A stretch of 64,000 nucleotides of DNA from Prionace glauca (taxonomy: Eukaryota; Chordata; Chondrichthyes; Carcharhiniformes; Carcharhinidae), in NCBI GenBank assembly GCA_037974335.1, contig CM075760.1, positions 27,181,402 through 27,245,401 of the forward strand, written 5' to 3'. The position numbers were made by a program, and so were the translations under genes. This document shows, piece by piece, positions 47,295-57,165 of this stretch. How positions within the stretch are numbered: position 1 is the stretch's first letter; each line of letters begins with the position of its first letter. The notes under the pieces are model-generated. The model made no database searches and was not told the DNA's origin. It worked only from the letters and a program-made list of their open reading frames with translations.

Positions 47295-47965
47295 TCCCTT
47301 TTCTCTGTATAGAAGGAGGCCACTCGGCCCATCCATTATTCAATGAGATCGCGACTGATCTGATGTGATAATCCTCAACTCCATTTTCCCAACAATATCC
47401 CCATCACCTTTGTTTTCGTGCAGATTAAAAATCTGCCTAACCCAGCACTGAAAGTACTTAACGGCAGCCCTATACAGCCATCTGTGATAAAGAAGTCCGC
47501 AGATTCGATACCATCTGATGGAAGAAATTCTTCATTTTCGCTCTCTTTAATTCAGCAACGCCTTACTTTGGGATTTAGCCTCTGGTCCTAGACTCTCCCA
47601 ACAGGGAATAAAATAGAAGTCTACAGCACATCTAAGGCCCTTCGGCCCTTCATGTCTGCTCTGTCCAAAGACAACCCAACTGACTTCTCTAATCCCATTT
47701 CCAGCACTTGGCCTATTACTGTGTATAATATGGAATCAAAAGTGCATAACCAAGTGTTGTGAGGGTCTCTGTAACTGCGACCCTACCAGATAGTGAGTTC
47801 CAGATGTCCCTCATATCTCCTATCCCGTACCTTAAATCAATGCCTCCTCCTCACCAGCCCCCCACCCCCGCCCCACCGAAAAAAACACTTCTCATTGATC
47901 CCTCTAAAACGGGGATAAGTAATCTTCCTGACTACATTATTTCTGCCCCTCATTAGGCTGAAACG
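47295..47965 (-). mobile_element. CR1-type LINE tails, diverged and fragmented
   Basis: Plus strand reads GAAGGAGGCCACTCGGCCCA, TCAATGAGATCGCGACTGAT, then GAAGTCTACAGCACATCTAA and AAGGCCCTTCGGCCCTTCAT: inverted 3' ends of at least two old copies, followed by inverted C-terminal remnants. Confidence 0.6.
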
Positions 47966-48342
47966 AGTTTTACAGTGTTCTCTATCTCTATGACTCAATC
48001 GGAGTGGGCCTCTTCTAACTGTCTATCAATATATCATTTAATTACATTACACACAACCATTTCAGTAACACATCTCCTTGCCAGCTACCAGGTGAGTTTC
48101 ATATTAAAGGCCAGTTAAATGTTTTAAGGAAACAATCCTGAATTGTGGAAACAATAAAACTCTCATCTGCTCTATCTCAATGCCCAGTGAAGCTGTTCTT
48201 TGGATTCCCGGTGAGAACTACTCACCACTTCCATTCAAAAAAATACAGTGATAATTGAAATAACACAGCGACTGTCTGTCTCAAGGAAGTCTTGGGGAAA
48301 AATAACATGTTGAGTAATCATTATCCAGAATTAGTTACTTAC

Positions 48343-48405
48343 TGGGTTCCACAATCAGCCTGGTTCCATTACCAAAGATGAGCTTTCTAGTCTCTCCATA
48401 TGTCA
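48343..48405 (-). CDS. TCR J-delta segment
   Basis: 63 bp J segment: reading TYGETRKLIFGNGTRLIVEP with the FGxGT motif, then a donor (CCCA/GTAAGT), phase 1. LIFGNGTRLIVEP is very close to human J-delta-1 (LIFGKGTRVTVEP). It lies 1.95 kb upstream of TRDC exon 1. It is the only J I find between the V-delta and the constant gene. After V-delta joining it completes the membrane-proximal V domain. Confidence 0.9.
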
Positions 48406-48433
48406 CACACCCTTTGATTCCATAACAAAATCT
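48406..48433 (-). promoter_or_regulatory. J-delta recombination signal, 12-bp spacer
   Basis: Seen on the plus strand as CACACCC (48,406-48,412), a 12 bp spacer and ACAAAATCT (48,425-48,433). The heptamer keeps the essential CAC and the nonamer matches 7 of 9. A 12-spacer next to J is the normal TCR arrangement and is compatible with the 23-type RSSs of V-delta and of the NAR V. Confidence 0.75.
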
Positions 48434-48652
48434 ATTGTGGTCTCGTCCACCTCTCTCTGTCCCTCTGTCGTGTCCCAGTTGGGTTGGTTCAGACCAGTAA
48501 TGGTGTACACTCAGTGAATATCACTGTGGGGATGGAAGGCGGTGGTGGGGATTGCTGTGGAGGGGAGGGGGTGCAATTGAGAGAGCTTAGTGTTCTCCTT
48601 AGGGACTGGGAGGTTATTGCACGGGAGTTAAGGAAGATTCAGCTACTATGGT

Positions 48653-48842
48653 ACCACAATATAATCCTCACCATGTTCATATTTCTGTACCGCTCTCTCT
48701 GTGTTCTGTATCACTGTGCCTATAATTCTCACCATGTTCAGGTTTCTGTACCACTCTCTCTCCCTGTTCTGTATCACTATGGCTATAATTCTCACCATGT
48801 TGAGGTTTCTGTACCTCTCTCTCTGTGTTCTGTATCACTGTG
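48653..48842 (-). promoter_or_regulatory. V-delta recombination signal in a three-unit tandem array
   Basis: Three ~61-63 bp direct units (plus-strand core CTCACCATGTTCAGGTTTCT), each carrying a whole V-type RSS. Working RSS next to V: heptamer 48,842-48,836 (minus CACAGTG), 23 bp spacer, nonamer 48,812-48,804 (ACAGAAACC). Unit 2: heptamer at 48,775-48,781 (CACTATG on plus), spacer 25, nonamer 48,741-48,749. Unit 3: heptamer 48,712-48,718 (CACTGTG on plus), spacer 23, nonamer 48,680-48,688 (weaker). All point the same way. Confidence 0.85.
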
Positions 48843-49148
48843 CTGTGTGTTGACTCAGTGCACAGTAATAAACAGCCGAGTCGCTAAGTTGCAGTTTGGA
48901 GATTGTTAACTGGCCGATTTTCTGTCTAGAATCGGTAGAAGCAGAAATTCTGTCTCCGGCAACATTTTCTTTGTTGTCCCCTCCTGAAGTGTGTGCCTGA
49001 TGCAATAATTCCGGAGCCTGCCCTGGGGTTTGACTGTACCAGTATACTGTGTACTGACATAACCCTGAATATCCACATCTTAGAGTAACTGTGTTGCCTG
49101 TAGCAGAGGTTTGGAGAGGCGGATTCTTGGACACCAGGGAACTGGAAT
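48843..49148 (-). CDS. Leaderless TCR V-delta segment (supporting V of NAR-TCR)
   Basis: V-set Ig domain beginning at a strong acceptor (T-run, CCTCCAG/ATTCC), phase 1: SSSLVSKNPPLQTSATGNT, then TVTLRCGYSGLCQYTVYWYS and QLTISKLQLSDSAVYYCALS. Both canonical Cys, the core Trp and DSAVYYC are intact and there are no stops. CDR1 holds an extra Cys (SGLCQY). No leader exon with ATG and hydrophobic core is visible in the 2 kb upstream. A leaderless V-delta with a CDR1 Cys just downstream of NAR V is what Criscitiello and colleagues described as the supporting V of shark NAR-TCR: its rearranged exon is spliced to an upstream NAR V exon. Ends at the RSS heptamer, 48,842. Confidence 0.9.
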
Positions 49149-51085
49149 CTGGAGGATTAAAAAAAAAAGGATATTTTATCCACTTTTTTATCATGCACTA
49201 TGGGAATCACAGGAACATGTCTTCATTTGCGGTATTGTAACTCTATTATATCTGATGGAACTATATTCACCGTCATTACGATACAAACCAGCGAGGACTG
49301 AAATGGTACTACTGATCTGGAATGCATTGTCATGATGAGTGGTGACAACAGATTCAACAGTGAATGAGCAGTTGGTCATTACCAACTGGTTATGATCAAG
49401 TACCAGCACAGGAAAGGCAAACAGGGTAATGGGGAAATTTTAATAGGGTTAGGAAGAATTAGATTTCATTTATAAAGGGGCAGCATCTACCAGAAGGGCC
49501 GAATGCCATTCTTCCGCGTTGCATGATCCCATGATGTAGAGTACAATTTAGTTTCTACTTTTCTTATTGACAGAAAAGCACTAGGGAACATTTTATGATC
49601 AGTGAGGCAATCTTTTTTCCAGAAATGATCATCCGAGGATAACCCAGAGGTGTTCCACAACCGAGCACAGTAAGATCCAACAGAACATTATTGTGATTTA
49701 TCAAATTCAAAGGGACTGAACGATGCTGCACATCTGTGGTCAAATGTCATTAATTTATATCGGTTTAAAACTTCCCGGGAGTTTATGTTTGCCTTTTCAC
49801 CAATGTGTTTATCTTCTTTCTATGTAAAGTATTGTTCTCCCTTTCCATTAAAATAGAATTATTTAGTCAGTTTCATTTTATTTCTATATTCACAATCTGT
49901 TATTTGGTGTCTTGTAATCGTGGGAACTTGTCTCCAAGGCTCTCAGCTGTCTGTTAGGTTCAGTTTGTTCAGTTTCCACAATGGTTTTACAGTTACACAC
50001 TGGGAACGGCCTCTTCCGGCTCTCTGACAATTTCAATACATTCTGCACATTAACGTTCTCTCCCTGGTTCTTCGGGCAGGGTTTGCTCTAAGTCTTAAGA
50101 GTCTGCCGAAATAGATTATACCATTTGGCCCAACTGATTTATGTTGCAAATTTATCCAGACCGGCCTCCTCCATCCAGAAATTTAGTTGATATTTACATC
50201 CAGCTCCCTTTGTAGATCTATTACCTTCTTCCCCCTGTATGTTCAAGATGCCCCACAAATGCAACAAAACTACCTTCTCCAACTGTTCTATGTGACAAGT
50301 TCTGACAATTCAGCATACAGTTATTACTCCCAATCTGTGTATTAGTTTTATTAGTGATGACCGTGTATAAATTGTTCTAATCTCACATACAAATAAAGAA
50401 CTGGTCAACACCCACACATTAAACAATCAGAATTTAAATGTTTTTTATGAATTGTTCTCTTCTCTCTTTACCTTCCAGAGAAAATGTGACCTAGGCTCTT
50501 TAACTTTCGAGAGATACACACTTAAGAACTTAAAGAGGGAACTCTAAAAACTTCCCTGTTTTCAACAAAGTTGGGGCTAACTCACCAACACATTCCTGAA
50601 CTTATCCAGTTAAAAAAAAATCATTTTAATTTGCAAAACCTTGTCCGTATTTGCCTTGAATACACAAAACCACTGAGCATTCACAGTTCTCTGACACATA
50701 CACTTCTCAGATTCTCATAAATGGAATGACCAAAGGAATTTATCTTCTCAATTATTGACAATTATTTAAAATCTGTGACCCAAAGCTAAAGGCGTCCCTG
50801 CCTGGACACATGCCCAGAATCCGGTTTGTCAAACCTCCGGAGAATATTTTCTGTTGAATGCTTCTGAACTCTTGAGAAGGCAGTATATTTGCATACTTAA
50901 TATCTTCTCACAGCGCAATCATTTTCAGTATGGAATCTGATATGGTAATCATTGGTTCACTTATTTCAAAGATATAAGTCATTTCTTATGTTTGTGTTAA
51001 AATCTTTTCAGAATGTTCCAGATTGGGCTCCATTGCGTTTATCACCACAATCATTTCCTCTTCCAAGTGGTGTTGAAAATAGAGG
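49149..51085. other. Spacer upstream of V-delta
   Basis: AT-rich sequence, searched for a leader exon and for D segments with paired RSSs. None found. The minus-strand frame at 49,191-49,409 has no signal-peptide core and no donor. A few lines around 49,470-49,530 resemble a LINE tail (GAAGGGCCGAATGCCATTCT). Confidence 0.4.
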
Positions 51086-51790
51086 AGTAATGCTTTAATA
51101 TTGAGGGTAACGGGTGGGGTGAAATGCAGGTCATTGGCAGATGGAACTTAATCCTGAAAATTGCAAGGGGATGCACGTTGGGAGAAGTAACAAGACAAGG
51201 GAGTATTTAATGAATGGCAGGACACTGGAAAGCTCAAATGAACAGAAAGGTTTGATTCCTTGTCCACACATCACTGAATTCGATAGAACATTATAATAAA
51301 GGCAGACGTGGCAATCGTCTTAATAAGTCATGGCATATATTATTAAAACAGCGGGGTAATGTTAGAGCTGTAAAAGCTTTCGATAGGCCACATCTGGAGT
51401 ACTGTGTACAGTGCTGGTCGCCTCACTATTGAAAGGATATGATTTCACTGAAGGGGAACAGAGGAGATTCACCATGATGTCGCCTACGATGGAGCACTTG
51501 AACTTCAAGGAGAGCCCAGGATAAGCTTACATTGTGCTCTTCAGAGCAGAGATCCTCTTTGAGGTCTGTAATTTTATACAGGGGTTGACAAGGTAGATGG
51601 GAAGCAAATGCTCCCCATAGTTGAAGGGTCAATAAACAGGCTGCATATGTTTAGATAAGGAGATGGAGGATGTAGATGAACTTTTAAAATATTTAAGGCT
51701 ATGGGGCTAGTGCTGGAAGGTGGAATTAATAAAGATTTTGTTGGTACTGACTTGATAAGCTGAAGGGCCTAATCCATGTTATATAACTCA
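51085..51790 (+). mobile_element. CR1-type LINE C-terminus, diverged
   Basis: TTGGCAGATGGAACTTAATC, GGATGCACGTTGGGAGAAGT, GGCCACATCTGGAGTACTGT (the RPHLEYC block), and a tail with TGATAAGCTGAAGGGCCTAA. An upstream relative at 53,075-53,400 shares the same oddities (AATGAATGGCAGGACACT). Confidence 0.7.
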
Positions 51791-52377
51791 ATGATAGCAT
51801 ATTTCAACTATGCTGTATCAACGGGCAAGGAAGGCATCATGGAACATTCTTCATCTTAGAAAAACAGTAACAGGAGCAATCTTTAATAAGTGGAATGACC
51901 TTGGAAGTAATTACCAACTTAAATGGCCAATCAGGGGACAATGGGAGGATTGGATTTGCCATGGTCATTTCCGGTGCCATGTCACAGCCAAGTAGAATAC
52001 CTGGGTATTCCACATTCGGAGCCACAACAATTTCTTTCTACTCAGTGCCTCGCTCAGCATCATTTCAGACAGCATATAAAAGTAAACCATACTGCTTTAT
52101 ACTGATGGGCATACTTACTTCACCAGCTGAAACGGCAGATTTCTATCCGTAACAGTTTATCATCGCCACACTGAGATTGGCTTTTAGTTCCAGTTGCTGA
52201 CATAAATTTCCATTAAAGTGCACCAGCTGCCCTGGTGAGATTTGACCGTCTGCAGACAGAGCACTGATCTGGGTCACAGAAATACTAACACAATTACACT
52301 ACCACCACATCACCAACTCCACAGTGCGGACATGAACCTACTAATTCTGTAACATATTTCGGCTTGGAGTCACTTAC

Positions 52378-52725
52378 CAGCTGTGATATTCACCACCGTC
52401 CCAGGTCCGTCTGCATAACCCGCTTTCGAAACACTACTCCCGCATTGATGTTTATACTGAGCTTTACAGTAATAGATGGCGGTGTCTTCAACTCTCACAT
52501 CCCGAATTTCCAGCGAAAATGTATTTTGTGCTTTATTCACGGACACAACAAATCGCTCTCCGCTGGAGATCCGCTCCCATTCTTTCCCGCTCTGTGTTTG
52601 TCTAAAGAAATGTCCGCCCTCCAAACTAGAATAATCAGCTTTGAAAACACAGGTGATGGTGAGAGACTGACATTCCTTCCTGGTCACCGCTGCTGGGCTC
52701 TGTGTCACTGACCCACTGAAAGATT
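52378..52725 (-). CDS. Germline-joined, leaderless NAR V-D-J exon
   Basis: One open 348 bp exon, phase 1 at both ends, between a kept acceptor (TTTCCAG/AATCT) and a kept donor (GCTG/GTAAGT). Encodes SFSGSVTQSPAAVTRKECQS, LTITCVFKADYSSL, SVNKAQNTFSLEIRDVRVED and IYYCKAQYKHQCGSSVSKAG, then J-type YADGPGTVVNITA. The V half is about the same as the NAR V at 57.6-57.9 kb and the J end matches the NAR J at 56.8 kb (YADGSGTVVTVTA). No RSS remains, so V, D and J were fused in the germline. CDR3 has a Cys. FR1 has the extra Cys (KECQ) of NAR-TCR V. The matching leader exon is gone: its donor reads CCCCAATGAAT instead of CCCCGTGAGT and GT repeats replace the leader. It may be a pseudo-exon or an extra domain taken in by splicing. 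Confidence 0.85.
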
Positions 52726-52869
52726 CTGGAAATTAAACACAGAGAGTTTAATGGGCCATCAGAGCTGAACCACACAATGGAGCTAAAACCCCAAACAGTG
52801 TCTGTAATTGGGATGGACTGGGACAGCTTTATATCCAATCCACACAATGTGGGTTAGTTTGAATGGTAT

Positions 52870-52935
52870 TCATTGGGGTAAACAGACATCCTCCTCACTC
52901 TCTCACTGTGTGTGTGTGTGTGTGTGTGTGGAGGA
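52870..52935 (-). pseudogene. Destroyed leader exon of the joined NAR V
   Basis: The intron of the joined copy (52,726-52,880) is almost the same as the 148 bp leader intron of the intact NAR V, up to GGGGTAAACAGACA on the plus strand. From there the leader sequence is replaced by CT-rich sequence and a (GT)n run (52,907-52,930), and the donor GT is lost. So the gene copy once had a leader and lost it. Confidence 0.75.
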
Positions 52936-53074
52936 TGGTAGGTATGTACGTTTTCTCATGGCACAAAGATTGACAGAATGACTAATAGTGAGGAAGAAGG
53001 TCAAAGGTTGCCGGATGATATTGACAACTTGTTCAGATGGTAGATCAATGGAACAAGGAACAGAATACAGAAAA

Positions 53075-53400
53075 GAGCGTGTGAATGCACGTTGGGAGGA
53101 GTAACAAGACAAGTGTGTATTTAATGAATGGCAGGACACTAGAAAGCTCAAATGAACAGAAAGATTTGATTCCTTATCCACAAATCTCTGAAGGAGATAG
53201 GACATGATAATAGGGGGAGACGGGACAATTGTCTTTAAAAGTTAGGGCAAAACCAATACTAAAACAGCGGAGTTATGTTAGAGTTATAAAAAGCTTTCGG
53301 TAGGCCACATCTGGAGTGCTGTGTACAGTGCTGCTCGCCTCACTATTGAAAAAAATATGATTTCACTGAAGGTGTAGAGAGGCGATTTGTGGGTGAGACA
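53075..53400 (+). mobile_element. CR1-type LINE fragment, diverged
   Basis: GAATGCACGTTGGGAGGAGT, AATGAATGGCAGGACACTAG, GGTAGGCCACATCTGGAGTG. Closely related to 51,085-51,790, perhaps by segmental duplication. Confidence 0.7.
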
Positions 53401-53499
53401 GAGTGTGTATGTGTCAGAGAGAGAGAGAAAGAACGTGAGAGAGAATGTGTGAAAGAGAGCGAGTGTGGAGTGTGTGAGAGAGAGCGACAGTCGAGTTTG

Positions 53500-53725
53500 T
53501 GATTCGATTCCTAGCTTGGGTCACTATCTGTGTGGAGTTTGCAAGGTCTCCTCCTGTTTGCACGGGTTTCCTCCCGGTGTTCAGGGTTCCTGCTGCATTC
53601 TGAAAGGACCTGCTGGTTCAGGGCATTGATCAGAACAGGCGCCAGACTAGGGGAATTTTACAACAACTTCATTGCACGGTTAATATAAGCCTTCGTTGTG
53701 ACTGAAAAGAAAAAGCTTTACTGAA
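53500..53725 (+). mobile_element. tRNA-derived SINE, partial
   Basis: TGTGATTCGATTCCTAGCTT (B box), GTGTGGAGTTTGCAAGGTCT, GGGTTTCCTCCCGGTGTTCA, and a 3' part AACTTCATTGCACGGTTAAT of the same tail type as 44,300-44,692. Head missing. Confidence 0.82.
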
Positions 53726-53854
53726 TCCTCCTCGTGTTTCTCCAATCTCTGGAAAAAATGCAACCCACCATGTTCCCCGTTTCAAGGGTTAAGTGAATTG
53801 TTACTCGTTTCTTTCCTGAGAAAAACAGACATCGAAGCAATAGTTCCAACTGCT

Positions 53855-54345
53855 GGGTAAAAGCAAATTACTGCGGATGTTGGAATCTGAAACCAAAAGA
53901 GAAAATGCTGGAAAATCTCAACAGGTCTGACAGCATCTGTAAGGACAGGAAAGGACGGTACGGTAGCACAATGGTTAGCACTATTACTTCACAGCTCCAG
54001 GGACCTGTGTTCGATTCCCGGCTCGGGTCACTGTCTGTGTGGAGTTTGCAAATCCTCCCCCTGTCTGCGTGGGTTTCCTCCAGGTACTCCGGTCTCCTCC
54101 CACAATCCAAAAATGTGCGGGTTATGTTGATTGGCCATACTAATAAATTTTCCCTTAGTGTCCAGGGATGCGTAGGTTAGAAGGATTGGTGGGCATGATA
54201 TGTGGGTAGGGCGAGGCTGGGATTGTGTTTGGTGCAAACTCGATGGACCGAAGGGCCTCTTCCTGCACTGTAGGATTCTATGATTCTCCACAAAAGAGCT
54301 GACATTCGAGTCCAGATGGCCCTTTGTCAAAGATGGCCCTTATCT
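53855..54345 (+). repeat. Short palindromic interspersed repeat, copy 3, split by a SINE
   Basis: Left piece 53,860-53,948: AAATTACTGCGGATGTTGGA, GAGAAAATGCTGGAAAATCT, CAGGTCTGACAGCATCTGTA. Right piece from 54,290: AAAGAGCTGACATTCGAGTC, CAGATGGCCCTTTGTCAAAG. The SINE at 53,950-54,288 separates them. Confidence 0.78.
53950..54288 (+). mobile_element. tRNA-derived SINE, nearly complete
   Basis: GGTACGGTAGCACAATGGTT (A box), GTGTTCGATTCCCGGCTCGG (B box), GTTTCCTCCAGGTACTCCGG, TGTGGGTAGGGCGAGGCTGG, 3' ACTCGATGGACCGAAGGGCC and GGATTCTATGATTCT. The best-preserved SINE of this family in the window. Confidence 0.93.
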
Positions 54346-55245
54346 TGAATGCGTTCAACACTGTCTATCCACTGCTGTCTGATACACAGAATTCTGACAT
54401 TCACCACAATGGCTTTGACTGAAGAAATTTCCCCTCTTCTCAGTTCAAATGACTGAACAGCTTTTCTGCACATCTGACTCCAAGTTACAGGCTTCCCACT
54501 CTAAAAAAAGACACCCCGAATTTGTCTTAAAAAGTCCTTTGAGAATATAATAAGCTCTACTGTGTACACTCTTTATTCCTTTAACCTTAGTCTAGAGAAA
54601 ATAGGCAATGGGTCTTCAATCCCCTCCCAAAGAACAAGCATTTTATCTAAAGATTCTATTTGAAGAACATTCATTAAATTCCCTCCGAAGTTTGTAGATC
54701 CTTCCCAAACAAGGAGACCAAGTGTTACACTACAATCCGAATTTCTTCAAAACTCACAATCAATCCTGAGGTGTTAGGGTGTTGTATTTTCAGTATTCTC
54801 CTGAAACAATCTAATCCTTCTCGCTCTGTCGATTAATTGCTTATTCTAATGGAATATTTCCTTCACAATTGTGTGCTGTTGTTCCTGTTCCCCTTTATAC
54901 GATTTTCACTTCACCCTTACTCTCTCACTGAATTGTGTGATTTCAATTAACAGTAATCAGGCATACAAATAAATCACAGCAATAGCTCAGAAACAACCAT
55001 CACCAACCTCTGTATGTCCTGACCCATTGGTAGGACAGACTCAGCGGAGCTGGCGGCACAATGGGGTATAGTCGGGAACCACTTGCCCTGGAAGTGCTCA
55101 ATATCGTCTCTGAACCTTATAAACTCTCCTGACATCAGGTTAGATATGGGCAAGGAAACCTGCTGCTGACTATCATGTATAGTTAGATACATATAGTTCG
55201 ATATAGTTAGATACATCAGCGATATATACATCGCTGATGTATCTA
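54346..55245. other. Spacer, no gene recognised
   Basis: AT-rich, possibly an old inverted LINE tail at its start. A small inverted/direct repeat sits at 55,180-55,245 (ATAGTTAGATACAT and ATACATCGCTGATGTAT). The minus-strand frame at 54,974-55,417 is not supported. Confidence 0.3.
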
Positions 55246-55910
55246 AACTCAAAATGTGTTCAAAATAGAGGAAGCTCTGAAGATGGCAAGGATGCAGAAT
55301 GAACTCTGGTTGGGGGACTTCAGTGTCCAACACTATGTCTGGCTCGATAGCATACAGCTGGACATAACTGCTAGATTGGAACTGTGGCAGAGAGCAAGAC
55401 AACTGCCAAGAGGGCAAAACACATACTTGACCTCATCCTCAGCAACCTGTCTGCTGCAGATGCATCACCAGAGCCGTGTCAGCAGGAGTGACCACCTATA
55501 GTCCTTGTAGACACAAAGTCCTGTCTTTACATTGAGCTATGCTCCATCCTGTAGTATGGCCCAGTCACCGTGCTAAATGAGATAGATCTAGCAATTCAGT
55601 ACTCGGCATCCATAAGGCACTATGGGCCATCAGCTGCAGCATTGAACTCAAACACAATCTGTAACCACGTGGCCTAACATATCCACTGCATTGGCAACAA
55701 CCTTCATCCAGAGGTGTCGAGTGGATGATCCATCCCGACTTCCGCCGGAGGTCCGCAGTATCACTGATGTCAGTCTTCATCCAATGTGATTCACTCCATG
55801 TGACTTTAGGACCGGTTGATGGCACTGGATGCTGCAAAGGCGATAGGCCCTGGAAGTATCTCAGCAATATTACTGAAGACTTGTGCTCCAGAACCAACCA
55901 CAAATGGTGG
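55246..55910 (+). mobile_element. Rex1/I-like LINE, degenerate
   Basis: Contains LWLGDFSVQHYVW (an endonuclease GDF-like block), ACATACTTGACCTCATCCTC and GAGTGACCACC (the SDH region). After a large internal deletion it continues with GTCGAGTGGATGATCCATCC and GCAATATTACTGAAGACTTG (the stretch before the RT core). Same family as 30,596-30,950 and 43,910-45,640. Many stops. Confidence 0.65.
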
Positions 55911-56654
55911 AAAATTAGAAAAAGTGATTTTTTATATGGAAGATATTTAAGGAGATATCAGGTGCAATGTCTCTGATTCCAGTCACTGATTTCTTTATTA
56001 CAAAATTCCTTCGGACCGACAACAAGGTTCCTTATACCTGAAGGCCGTTGTTTAATTTCTAGTTTGCCGCCTGGGTGAGGTATTGATAGAGTCACTGTGG
56101 TTAACTGGACTGGCCGCAGTGACATTGATCTCATTCAGCCGGTAGCTTATTGACATTGCATGGCTGGGACTGCAATCTACTGCCCAGGAGAGAGCTCTGA
56201 GACCCCGCTATGGGGCTGTAAACGGCAGACAGATCACTCCCAGTCACATTTCACATCCAGAGTGGATTCGAGAGTGTCCTCAATTTGAGTTTGTTAAAAG
56301 AAATATATCAGGAGTGTCTGCACTCTTGATTTTGATGTGCCCCTTAAAGCAAAATTCGCCCAGACGCAGTCAACTCCCTCAGAACACGGAACACTAACAC
56401 CCGCACCCCGCGCCTCACCACCCTGTCCCCGAACCCACTCCACCCCCGCCCCAGTCTCCCCCCGAGGTTTCGCCCCACCATCCATGTCCCGCTGACCGCC
56501 GACTCCAGCAGGTCTCACAGATACCTTCCCCGGGACTGACTGGAGCCGGTTCCAGAATCACACCCTGATCCCAACTCGGAATCTGTACCGGATGATTTTC
56601 CACAGGAAGATTCGATGGAATTGAAATACAGATCACAATGATAAAGTTATTAAT
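55911..56654. other. Spacer downstream of the NAR J, no gene recognised
   Basis: C-rich stretch at 56,395-56,480 (CACCCGCACCCC, CCACCCCCGCCCC). The Gly-rich minus-strand frame at 56,294-56,518 is a by-product of that composition. Confidence 0.3.
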
Positions 56655-56715
56655 AAAACCCTACAGTGCAGAAACAGGCCCTTCGGCCCATCGAGTCTGC
56701 ACCGAACACAAGGGG
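56655..56715 (-). mobile_element. SINE 3' end scrap
   Basis: Plus strand AAACCCTACAGTGCAGAAAC, AGGCCCTTCGGCCCATCGAG, TCTGCACCGAACACA: only the last 60 bp of an inverted SINE, lying 50 bp past the NAR J donor. Confidence 0.85.
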
Positions 56716-56764
56716 GACATTAAACGAGACAGACTGTAACAAGGCGGGGTTTGGAATTACTTAC

Positions 56765-56814
56765 GGGCTGTGACAGTCACCACCGTCCCGGATCCATCTG
56801 CATAATCATATTTA
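56765..56814 (-). CDS. NAR J segment
   Basis: 50 bp J that reads KYDYADGSGTVVTVTA, with donor CCC/GTAAGT, phase 1. The form GSGTVVTV matches NAR-type J segments (short, no Trp/Phe-Gly-x-Gly) and the J end of the joined copy at 52.4 kb. Its phase-1 donor fits the acceptors of both the joined NAR exon (52,725) and V-delta (49,148), so it can splice to either. Confidence 0.9.
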
Positions 56815-56853
56815 CACAGTGACTCCGCCCTCAGGCTCCCCGGTACAAAAACT
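56815..56853 (-). promoter_or_regulatory. NAR J recombination signal, 23-bp spacer
   Basis: Plus strand: consensus CACAGTG (56,815-56,821), 23 bp spacer, ACAAAAACT (56,845-56,853). Heptamer perfect, nonamer 8 of 9. A 23-spacer at J, as in IgH, forbids direct joining to the 23-type NAR V and forces use of the D. Confidence 0.93.
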
Positions 56854-57165
56854 ACCGATATCTCAATCTGCCGGAAAACCATCACCAGTCACTCGGAAAT
56901 GTCCAATTATTCGGGGGATTTAAAATCAATAAATAATATTCAAGGTTTCAATGTCTCTGTCGGTTCAAATTGTAATTTTGTGAGGCCTGATCTCTCAGTA
57001 AATGGCCGCAGGAAGGAAATATTAACTTCATATATCGCAAAAAAAATCAAAGAAAGATGTGAGTGGTGGAGATTACAGTGGAAATAATCCAGATTGCAGC
57101 GATAATAACATCAAACCAATGATTCAAAGTCTGGGCACTGAGAATTTATAGTGTAATTGTGCACA

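Noticed and set aside
48522-48560. Possible D-delta near CACTGTG at 48,522
   Set aside because: No nonamer at 12 or 23 bp and no partner heptamer on the other side.
49191-49409. Possible leader for V-delta
   Set aside because: No hydrophobic signal core, no suitable donor, and it runs into the V acceptor region only by read-through.
52370-52708. Joined NAR frame treated as a single-exon gene starting at an internal Met
   Set aside because: The Met arises upstream of QSPAA by frame choice only; the frame lacks a signal peptide and the acceptor/donor pair shows an internal exon.
53950-54040. tRNA genes at SINE heads (also at 22.9, 38.7, 46.97 and 63.3 kb)
   Set aside because: A and B box remnants are present but the cloverleaf is not; they are followed by SINE bodies.
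54974-55417. 147-residue minus-strand frame
   Set aside because: It is antisense to the start of the Rex1/I-like LINE and has no domain.
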